Source of the DNA: DUOA01 sp012839095
Lineage (GTDB): Bacteria; Bacillota; Clostridia; Caldicoprobacterales; DTU083
Direction of reading: 5' to 3'
Assembly (NCBI GenBank): GCA_050951505.1
Contig: JBMNJE010000007.1
Span: 1 to 44,264, forward strand
DNA: 44,264 nucleotides
Shown here one piece after another: positions 15,469-22,461 of this stretch (the stretch's first letter is position 1; each line of letters begins with the position of its first letter). The translations under genes and the position numbers were made by a program. The notes beneath the pieces were generated by a model. The model was given only the letters and a program-made list of their open reading frames with translations, was not told the origin of the DNA and ran no database searches.

Positions 15469-16678
15469 TCCTTATTTCCCTCTTTCTGATTTCATCGCAA
15501 AGCAAGGGCAGTATCTCGTAAAGATCCCCTATGAATCCGTAATGGGCTGCCTGAAAAATTGGCGCATTTTTGTCGTTGTTTATAGCTATAATGCATTCGG
15601 AAGTATTCATGCAGGCAGTGAACTGTACTGCCCCCGATATTCCGCAGGTGATTATAAGCCTGGGCCTTACGGTTCTCCCCGATAATCCTATCTGCTTCGT
15701 GTATGGAGCCCATCCCGCCTCTACCAATGGCCTTGTTACTGCGGTCTGACCCCCCAGCAAGGATGCCATTTCCTCCAGCATTTCCAAATCCTTTTTATCT
15801 TTGAACCCTCTTCCGCCTGCCACAATGATTTCAGCATCCGATATGGAAACCTCTTTTTCTTTGGGCATAACTTTAAGGATTTCAATTTTGGATTTCATCT
15901 TGCTGCCGGGCAGCCGGCAGATTTCTATCTTTTCCGAGATTTCTGAAGCTGTCAGTTTTTCTGAGAAATTATCAATAAACCGAGCTTTCTCCATAACCTT
16001 ATATCTGACCGTTGCAAACTGAGGCCTGCTTGATTCTGTTACAATCTGCGCCATGATGTTCCCGCCGAATGCCGGCCTTATCTGAATTAAATCGCTGTTT
16101 TCCTTTACATCCAGCACTGTGCAGTCTGCAGTCAAACCGGTCCTGAATCTGGTGGACAGCCTGGGAGCAAGGGATCTTCCAACAGCAGTGGCTCCTACAA
16201 GCACAATTGACGGCTTAGATTTTTTAATGCAATCCTCGAAGGCATTAGAGTACAAATCTTCCCTGAAGCAAGCAAACTCTTCATGATCGTATACAAATAT
16301 TTTATCTACGCCGTAATTCAAAAGCTCTCTGGCTTTTTCCGTAATTCCGTGCCCAATGAATATGCAGTATACAGGGTGATCAATCTTTGCCCCGAGCTCA
16401 TTCGCCTTGCCTATAAGCTCAAGGGTTACCGGGTGGATCCGACCTTCCATATGCTCTGCAAAAACCAAAACACCCTTCCAATTACTTTTATCTGCTGTTT
16501 TTCTTATACCATCGGCTGCCAGCAAAGCTTTATTCGGGCACTTTTTCAGGCAAATCCTGCACATCCTGCAGGCAGCACTGATTTCTACCCGTTCATCTTT
16601 TATTGTCAAGGCTCCGAAGGGACATGCCTTTATACATTCGCCGCATAAATCGCATCTGTTATGATTAATGGAAAGCAC
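15458..16678 (-). CDS. lctC: Electron transfer flavoprotein alpha subunit with N-terminal ferredoxin domain
   Basis: EtfA of the bifurcating lactate dehydrogenase complex, 406 residues. The first 55 residues carry two CxxCxxCxxxCP motifs (CDLCGECIKACP and CRMCRICLKKCP) for two [4Fe-4S] clusters, as in Acetobacterium LctC, giving a route to ferredoxin. The C-terminal FAD domain shows AGGRGFKDKKDLE, TRPLVEAGWAPYTKQIGLSGRTV, GISGAVQF and AINNDKNAPIF. The start is a GTG with GGGAGG about 10 bases before it. It follows lctB by 34 bases and overlaps lctD. With lctB and lctD it would couple lactate oxidation by NAD+ to electron flow from reduced ferredoxin. Confidence 0.93.
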   Translation of the reverse strand: MLSINHNRCDLCGECIKACPFGALTIKDERVEISAACRMCRICLKKCPNKALLAADGIRKTADKSNWKGVLVFAEHMEGRIHPVTLELIGKANELGAKIDHPVYCIFIGHGITEKARELLNYGVDKIFVYDHEEFACFREDLYSNAFEDCIKKSKPSIVLVGATAVGRSLAPRLSTRFRTGLTADCTVLDVKENSDLIQIRPAFGGNIMAQIVTESSRPQFATVRYKVMEKARFIDNFSEKLTASEISEKIEICRLPGSKMKSKIEILKVMPKEKEVSISDAEIIVAGGRGFKDKKDLEMLEEMASLLGGQTAVTRPLVEAGWAPYTKQIGLSGRTVRPRLIITCGISGAVQFTACMNTSECIIAINNDKNAPIFQAAHYGFIGDLYEILPLLCDEIRKREIRNAV

Positions 16679-16712
16679 TATAAGTTATCCTCCCTTTAAT
16701 TTGCATATCGCT

Positions 16713-17501
16713 TTATACAATCTTGTTTTTCACTAAAATATCGTATATTTCTCTGCTCAGTTTTTCACCGGTGCCTTCGAACATAATATGGTCGTCATTG
16801 GAATCCGGCGGGAAAATCCTCTCTACTTTGGTTGCTGAACCTGACAAGCCGTAATTATCTTCGTTTTTGTCAGCGAAATCATCAAAAGACATGATTTTTA
16901 CAGGCCTGTTCCTGGTTTTAAGTTTCTTCTTATAAGATGGGAGTCTTGGCTGTGCGATATCCTTATCCACGGTAATGAGGCATGGATATGAAAGTCTTAC
17001 GATTGCGGTACAGTCAGCCATATCCTGTTCCACAGTTATACTGTTTTCATCAACTTCTTCTATGCCTTTAACCCATATTACATGGGGGATCTCAAGGTAT
17101 TCCGCAAGTGCAGGCCCAACCTGGCCAGTATCGCCGTCAGTTGTCTGTTTACCGCATAAGATTAGATCAAACTCTCCAATTGCTCTAATGCCCATGGAAA
17201 GAGTATACGAAGTTGCCAGTACATCTGCCCCGGCAAACCTCCGGTCTGAGAATATATAACCTTCATCTACGCCCATCATGTATGCCTCTTTTATAACATC
17301 CTGAGCCTGGGAAGGTCCCATTGTCACTGCAGTTATGGTGCCGCCGGTTTTCTCCCTGATCCTCAAAGCGGTTTCTATGGCATACAAATCATATGGATTC
17401 ATTTTGCTGCTGACTCCGTCCCGCTTCAGGACTCCCGTTTCTTCGTCTACCTCCACTTTGTTGGTGCCCGGCACCTGCTTTATACAGACCAGAATGTTCA
17501 T
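16713..17501 (-). CDS. lctB: Electron transfer flavoprotein beta subunit
   Basis: EtfB, 262 residues starting at the ATG at 17501 (MNILVCIKQVPGT, the family N-terminus); a longer upstream frame adds 14 unlikely residues and runs into the regulator gene. Features are MNPYDLYAIETALRI, VTMGPSQAQDVIKEAYMMGVDEGYIFSD, ILCGKQTTDGDTGQVGPALAEYL and the C-terminal strand region of the Etf family. In bifurcating Etfs this subunit holds the FAD where NAD+ is reduced. It is 25 bases after the regulator gene and 34 before lctC, all co-directional. Confidence 0.94.
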   Translation of the reverse strand: MNILVCIKQVPGTNKVEVDEETGVLKRDGVSSKMNPYDLYAIETALRIREKTGGTITAVTMGPSQAQDVIKEAYMMGVDEGYIFSDRRFAGADVLATSYTLSMGIRAIGEFDLILCGKQTTDGDTGQVGPALAEYLEIPHVIWVKGIEEVDENSITVEQDMADCTAIVRLSYPCLITVDKDIAQPRLPSYKKKLKTRNRPVKIMSFDDFADKNEDNYGLSGSATKVERIFPPDSNDDHIMFEGTGEKLSREIYDILVKNKIV

Positions 17502-17526
17502 AAAATTCACTACCCCCTGTTTTTGG

Positions 17527-18300
17527 TCAATCACTAATTTCATTTACAAAATTGAGGTGCTTCTCCATGATTTGAGCAGCAAGCTCCGAATTACCAAGCT
17601 TGATTGCCTCATATATCTGATAGTGTTGACTGTATAGTTCCTTTGTATTATTACTGTCAGTTAATATCTTTGTTCTATTGAACTTCACCGATGATTCTAA
17701 GATATATGCTATACATTCAGATGCTTTTATCAGGATAATATTGTCAGTAAGTTTGAATATTACCTTATGGAACTGAATATCCGCTTCTGCTCCCAGATTA
17801 ATGTCATTTTTATTTAGCGCTTCATACATGATACTTAATTGCTTTTCCAGAAATGCTATATTAAGTCTGCTTTTTTTGTCCTTAACCTGAGTATCAAGAA
17901 CCTGTTTCTTCGCTGCCAGTCTTACAGCTTCTATCTCTATAAGCTTTCTGAACTCTAATAAATCAGATTCCATGGTCTCGTTTTGCACAAATAAAGGGGC
18001 AATAGTATTGATAAAAGGACCAATGTTTAACTCTGTAATATATGAGCCTTCACCTTGGCGCACCTCAATAAGCCCTATTATCTCCATCGCACTGAATGCC
18101 TCTCTAACAGAAGCTCTGCTTACATTAAACATCTCTGCAAGAGTACGCTCAGGGGGCAGCCTATCTCCCATTTTAAGTTTTCCTTCTTTAATCATATTAA
18201 TAAACTGCTCTATTATCAGTTGCGACACTTTTTTTGCGTTTATGGGACTGATGTTCATATAATCTTCGCGATCCCCCTCATTAGATAAGTGTGTTTTCAT
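17527..18300 (-). CDS. GntR/FadR-family (FCD) regulator of the lactate operon
   Basis: Transcription factor of up to 257 residues. The N-terminal winged helix has LPPERTLAEMFNVSRASVREAFSAMEIIGLIEVRQGEGSY-type motifs (for example ERTLAEMFNVSRASVREAF), and the C-terminal all-helical FCD domain (about 105-250) has FRKLIEIEAVRLAA and helices rich in ligand-type His. The listed start at 18300 has no ribosome site; the ATG at 18258 (MNISPINAKK) is a better fit to family length, with GAGGGGG 13 bases away. As first gene before lctB-lctC-lctD it matches LctA/LldR-like lactate regulators. An inverted repeat upstream (18341-18362) is a likely operator. Confidence 0.88.
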   Translation of the reverse strand: MKTHLSNEGDREDYMNISPINAKKVSQLIIEQFINMIKEGKLKMGDRLPPERTLAEMFNVSRASVREAFSAMEIIGLIEVRQGEGSYITELNIGPFINTIAPLFVQNETMESDLLEFRKLIEIEAVRLAAKKQVLDTQVKDKKSRLNIAFLEKQLSIMYEALNKNDINLGAEADIQFHKVIFKLTDNIILIKASECIAYILESSVKFNRTKILTDSNNTKELYSQHYQIYEAIKLGNSELAAQIMEKHLNFVNEISD

Positions 18301-18340
18301 ATTGTTTCAGTTGCTAATTTATTCAAAAATAATTGGCTTG

Positions 18341-18362
18341 ATTGTCTGGTGGCCAGACCAAT
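18341..18362 (-). promoter_or_regulatory. Putative operator of the GntR/FCD lactate regulator
   Basis: Inverted repeat with arms ATTGTCTGG (18341-18349) and CCAGACCAAT (18353-18362), resembling the TGGTC/GACCA half-sites of FadR-subfamily regulators such as LldR and PdhR. It lies 41 bases upstream of the regulator frame. TATAAT occurs on the minus strand a little further upstream, but no clear -35 box accompanies it. Confidence 0.6.
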
Positions 18363-18392
18363 GTTACTATACATTATATTCAACATAAACAG

Positions 18393-18668
18393 TTATCCTG
18401 TTATCTTATCCGTTGCAGAATATATGCGTCCTCCTAATTCAGGGATAATTTGCAGCTTAATATATTCATTTTCTAATACTATTACATTATATTCTTTGTC
18501 TACCTTATTCTTCCTGTTCACCTTAAGTACGACGCGACATGGATAAGGTTTGCCACTGGTACGTTGATGCACACGGTTCTCAGAAAACATTGGCATTTCT
18601 TCTGGTTCAGGTTGTTCGTATGTTGGTATAATAATCTTTTTTTCTTCAACAATAACGCTGTTTTTTTT
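18393..18668 (-). pseudogene. N-terminal fragment of a DUF5107-family protein
   Basis: The open frame reads VIVEEKKIIIPTYEQPEPEE, MFSENRVHQRTSGKPYPCRV and EYNVIVLENEYIKLQIIPEL-GGRIYSATDK, the characteristic N-terminus of DUF5107 proteins (large carbohydrate-locus proteins, often with TPRs, of about 1000 residues). It stops after about 90 codons at DKITG. The 5' end is also broken: a run of ten A with an in-frame TAA precedes it and no ATG fits. It is probably what remains after deletion of a sugar-locus gene. Confidence 0.75.
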
Positions 18669-18763
18669 TTACCCCTTCCCTGACAACTGTTGCACTGGAT
18701 CATCATGAACTTGGCCGGCAGTCAATATTACTCTATTCATATTTATATAAACAATCATCCCTG

Positions 18764-19168
18764 ATGAGTGCGTCTGTAAAGCTTGACTGCAAAATAATTG
18801 TAAGAGAAACAACATTGGAGACTCAAATCCTCCAAGGTTTTCCCTATTACCTATCTCCAAATATACCCAGCATAGATTTTTATGAGGATTCAGAAGTTAA
18901 CAAGATTATGCAGATTGAAGACTTCATAACCCGCTGCGATGATTTGGATTTCCTTATACTACGCGGTCTGTTTAATGAAATACCTTACAGCAAATTGTCT
19001 GAAACTATCTATATTACTGAAAATGCAATCAGATATCGCGTCAAACGTATGTTATCATGGTTATCCCTGGAAACCGAAGAGTGTTTACTTTCTACTATAG
19101 AAGAATATATTTCACCATCAGCTATCGATAATGCCATAAGTATAAAATCTAAACAGAATCATAGGTAA
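18764..19168 (+). CDS. HTH regulator, probably truncated
   Basis: Up to 134 residues. The C-terminal part (about 55-115) reads DFLILRGLFNEIPYSKLSE and TIYITENAIRYRVKRMLSW, a LuxR/NarL-type helix-turn-helix with the recognition helix around ENAIRYRVKRM. The N-terminal part has no full receiver or sensor domain. No ribosome site precedes the ATG and upstream frames are closed, so an N-terminal domain has probably been lost. It ends 10 bases inside the convergent URO-D fragment. Treat it as a likely pseudogene of a small response regulator. Confidence 0.5.
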   Translation: MSASVKLDCKIIVRETTLETQILQGFPYYLSPNIPSIDFYEDSEVNKIMQIEDFITRCDDLDFLILRGLFNEIPYSKLSETIYITENAIRYRVKRMLSWLSLETEECLLSTIEEYISPSAIDNAISIKSKQNHR

Positions 19169-19314
19169 ATATATACTTCTCTTCCCATCATATATGAAAT
19201 AAACCGACTGTTCATAAGTATTTCGAAATTGGGCACTATATCAGTTCTTTCATGGTAAAAGGCCCTAAGTAAACGTTCAATATCCGGTTCATTCTGCGAA
19301 GGTTTAACTACCAT
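19159..19314 (-). pseudogene. N-terminal fragment of a URO-D/MtaA family protein
   Basis: A 51-codon frame with a good site (AAGGGGTAGG before the ATG) encodes MVVKPSQNEPDIERLLRAFY, then HERTDIVPNFEIL and SYMMGREV. This is the start of uroporphyrinogen-decarboxylase-like proteins (FERL..F..EEPD.VP.FE..). It stops at TGA after residue 51 where about 330 residues would be expected. A full-length relative occurs at 39785-40783. Confidence 0.7.
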
Positions 19315-19363
19315 AATAACCTACCCCTTCATAGTATGAGGATTTTAAATTAAACTCAATCCA

Positions 19364-22300
19364 TTACTCAAACAGAATCTTAACGCCTTTTACTCCGAAC
19401 GGCACCTGAAGATAAGAGTCTGTCCAGGCTGTGGTATCAACATCCCTTTTGAAATGCCAATCCGGGAATATTTCTCCGGTGACTATACTGTACTCTCCAA
19501 GCCAGGGATCATTGGGCGATTCATATCCACTCCAGCAGTATCCAACTTCCCCCACCGGTCTGTGGTATGGACCCAACAGGTTTCTAAGTGTATTGGTTAA
19601 TTTTATTTCAATGGTATTCTTTCCTGCCATTACTAAATCAGTAATATCCAGTTTTAGCGGATCCCAGTACAGATTCCCGGCATGCCTGCCATTTAAATAA
19701 ACAGATGCCAGACATGCATCCATCTTATCCAGGGAAATGTATATACGCTTTTCCTTAGGAATATCATCCAGGACAATTTCTTTCTTCATGGAAATCGTAC
19801 CTGCAAAGAAGGGGAAGCCTGAACTTGTAAGCTCACTGACGGCAGCGACAGGCGGTTTCCCTATAATGAAATCCCTGTTGTAACGAATGCAGTTTGTATC
19901 AGTTGGTTCCTCTTTTCCGTATACACCGAAATCACCCAGCAGATACATTGCCTCAAGCTGCACGCCGTCCAGCTTCTGATACAAGGCAGACAGCCTGGAT
20001 ATAGGCTTTTCCAAAGGCTTAAAGTAACGGGTTGTTTCTATATGATTCTCGCCCTTTCTGATTCCATCAGGCAGGTCGACTACGATAAAGCTTTTATCCC
20101 GGTACCATCCTTTTGGATTGCTTGTGTCCACATCTTTTCGGTTAAAGGTAATCTTCTGCTCCTTAGGATCTTCCAGTGCAAGTCTCACATCAGGTATGTC
20201 GGTTTCCGCCCGGAAAGTGAACCGTATAATAATTTCACCCTGATAATTCTCTTTAGTCAATAGATGCTGCAAGGCAAGAATGGTCAGGGGCGGAGAAAAT
20301 TCACCATCAGGCAGCCTGTAGGTACAGTATTCCAGCAACAGGACATTAGGATCATTTGCGGAGACATTCCAGTTGTCACCCAAATCCAATACCTGACGTA
20401 CAGCAGGAACTGCCTGTTTGCTTGTTATCTGCTCTGAATCCGGCTTTGCATAGATAAGCAGACTGCCTCCTTTTTCCACAGCTAAATCCAGGCATGAAGT
20501 GCCTTCATTCTGCTTCACAGGCAATTCCCGGCAAGAGCCGTCCAGTGCGTTTAGCGAGAAAAAGCGATAATTTCCTTTAAGGACAAGCTTTCCCTTTCTT
20601 GACTCATCTTCATGGTTGTTGAAGATCATAAAATACTTGCAGCCATTACCTTCACGATAGTTGATTTGAATATTGCTGCTGCCTTCTCCGGCATAGATAT
20701 ATTTCCTGTCTGGATCCGCTTCCAGAAGTATCCGCAGTTCATTAAAGTTTTTCACATGGACGGTATTTTTCAGCCCCATCAGTTCATCAGCCAAAGCTGC
20801 ATCCGGCTTTCCATCCCGCATATCCGGAAGTGTACCCATTATAATAAGCCTGCCGCCCAGATCACAGAACTTCTTCAGCAAATCAACGGTAGTCTGACGC
20901 AATACCCTTATATCCGGAATAATGACCATCCGATATTTCATGTGCCCTACTACAAATTTTCCGGTGTCATCAACGCTGCCTATGTCGGCAATGGTATCTT
21001 CATCACCCAGTTCAAAATTGGCCTGAATTCCAACCAGCCCTCTGAGAAGAGAGTTGAACTTTCTGTCCATTTCTCCATAGGCATGCCTGTCTTCCCTTCC
21101 ATCGTCATGCACACTCTTGTACTCCATAAAAGCTGCTTCAGCCGGATGGAGACAGAGAATATCAGCTGCAGGCCTGCCCTGGCTGACAAACCAGCTTACG
21201 CGGGCCTGATAATCCGTCAGGGCATGATAATGCTCCCAATATGGCTGGTAGTAATTGATATGTGGTGCATACGCCCTTTTGCTGCGGCCTTTCAGCGAAT
21301 AGAAGAGCCCATGAACACATTTGTGGTTGATCCCCAGGGACGCAAAATGATCAAAAATATACTTCTGTTTCTTAAAGGTAAGGTTTTGGGTACTTACCCC
21401 ATACATCTCGCACAATTTTTCTTCTTTTCCTGCCTGATGAGCAGCACTGCTGCACTGGAGAGGCGTATTTAAAAAGCGGTAGTGGTCTTCCTCCAGCCCC
21501 CTGTGATGCCCATGCCTCCAATTCAGATCTGCTGTCAGGTGATCGATCCCGGGTATGTCGAAATACTTGTAAAGGGGCATGGCGCTGCAGGTGTAGGCTG
21601 TCTGAGCAGCCAGGGTATCTTCTCCCATAAGATGACCGCTGAAAAGCAGATTATTGGCACGGCACCATTCGGATACCTCTGTAAAATAGGCATTCTTCAG
21701 GAGTTTCAGTACGGTTCTCCAATAATGATAACGAACGCTCCTATAGCTGCCTGTGTCTTCAAAGAGCAGAGGCAGATTATCCAGAATGCTGCAGCCCCAT
21801 TCCTGCCGGAACAGCTCAGGAAGTTTCCTGGTCCAGGGAAGATCAGGAGGACTGAAATGAGGTTCATCCACCCATACGGATACTATGGTTTTACCGAATT
21901 CATCCCTGAAATCCCTCCACATATCCTCGTATGAGACCTTAATATAATATTTCATTGCATCTGCATTCAGCATATCAAGGAAATAAGTTTTTGTAACGAG
22001 GACATATGCATATTTATCATTAATTGATAAGACTGTTCCATTTACGTCATTCATATTATCTGCGGGCATTCTTTTAATGGCAGTGTGAGTATACTCATCA
22101 GGAAGGTTAAGGACTCCCCCAGGCATATACCCTGCCTGTACGAATACCTTCAAACCCTGCCTGCCGGCCTCATCAACTATTACCCTCATGTTGTTCATAA
22201 AATCCTTCCCGGGGTAATCTGATGACAGCCCTATATAAGTCCGGGCAATAAAGGAATAAAAGCCCTGCCTTTTCATTTCACGAATCTGCCGCCTGAGTTC

Positions 22301-22387
22301 CTCCGGCTGCAGCTGTGCGTTCAGCATCCAAAGCTCGGTTCCTCTGTGAATAGGACTGGGGCTTTGAAAGCCTTCCAATGACAGCAT
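19364..22387 (-). CDS. Large glycoside hydrolase (GH106-like architecture)
   Basis: Protein of 1007 residues without a signal peptide, so probably cytoplasmic and acting on imported oligosaccharides. The N-terminal part (1-390) looks like a TIM barrel with WVDEPHF (E175, a candidate catalytic acid) and ANNLLFSGHLMGEDTL. The middle (about 400-560) is like a glutaminase-type flavodoxin domain (YRMVIIPDIRVLRQTTVDLL, GGRLIIMG). The C-terminus (about 840-1000) is a sugar-binding beta-sandwich (ASVYLNGRHAGNLYWDPLKL, DITDLVMAGKNTIEIKLTN). The layout resembles GH106 alpha-L-rhamnosidases, but the family is not certain. GGAGG precedes the ATG. It is the last gene of the six-gene sugar operon. Confidence 0.72.
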   Translation of the reverse strand: MLSLEGFQSPSPIHRGTELWMLNAQLQPEELRRQIREMKRQGFYSFIARTYIGLSSDYPGKDFMNNMRVIVDEAGRQGLKVFVQAGYMPGGVLNLPDEYTHTAIKRMPADNMNDVNGTVLSINDKYAYVLVTKTYFLDMLNADAMKYYIKVSYEDMWRDFRDEFGKTIVSVWVDEPHFSPPDLPWTRKLPELFRQEWGCSILDNLPLLFEDTGSYRSVRYHYWRTVLKLLKNAYFTEVSEWCRANNLLFSGHLMGEDTLAAQTAYTCSAMPLYKYFDIPGIDHLTADLNWRHGHHRGLEEDHYRFLNTPLQCSSAAHQAGKEEKLCEMYGVSTQNLTFKKQKYIFDHFASLGINHKCVHGLFYSLKGRSKRAYAPHINYYQPYWEHYHALTDYQARVSWFVSQGRPAADILCLHPAEAAFMEYKSVHDDGREDRHAYGEMDRKFNSLLRGLVGIQANFELGDEDTIADIGSVDDTGKFVVGHMKYRMVIIPDIRVLRQTTVDLLKKFCDLGGRLIIMGTLPDMRDGKPDAALADELMGLKNTVHVKNFNELRILLEADPDRKYIYAGEGSSNIQINYREGNGCKYFMIFNNHEDESRKGKLVLKGNYRFFSLNALDGSCRELPVKQNEGTSCLDLAVEKGGSLLIYAKPDSEQITSKQAVPAVRQVLDLGDNWNVSANDPNVLLLEYCTYRLPDGEFSPPLTILALQHLLTKENYQGEIIIRFTFRAETDIPDVRLALEDPKEQKITFNRKDVDTSNPKGWYRDKSFIVVDLPDGIRKGENHIETTRYFKPLEKPISRLSALYQKLDGVQLEAMYLLGDFGVYGKEEPTDTNCIRYNRDFIIGKPPVAAVSELTSSGFPFFAGTISMKKEIVLDDIPKEKRIYISLDKMDACLASVYLNGRHAGNLYWDPLKLDITDLVMAGKNTIEIKLTNTLRNLLGPYHRPVGEVGYCWSGYESPNDPWLGEYSIVTGEIFPDWHFKRDVDTTAWTDSYLQVPFGVKGVKILFE

Positions 22388-22461
22388 AATTATCCACCTC
22401 CGGCTTATTATACTGGCTTTCCCCTTCTTTTCTTAACTCTTAATTTCTTTACTCTCAAGCT

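Noticed and set aside
20612..21472. 286-codon plus-strand open frame
   Set aside because: Antisense to the 1007-residue hydrolase, no start signal or motif.
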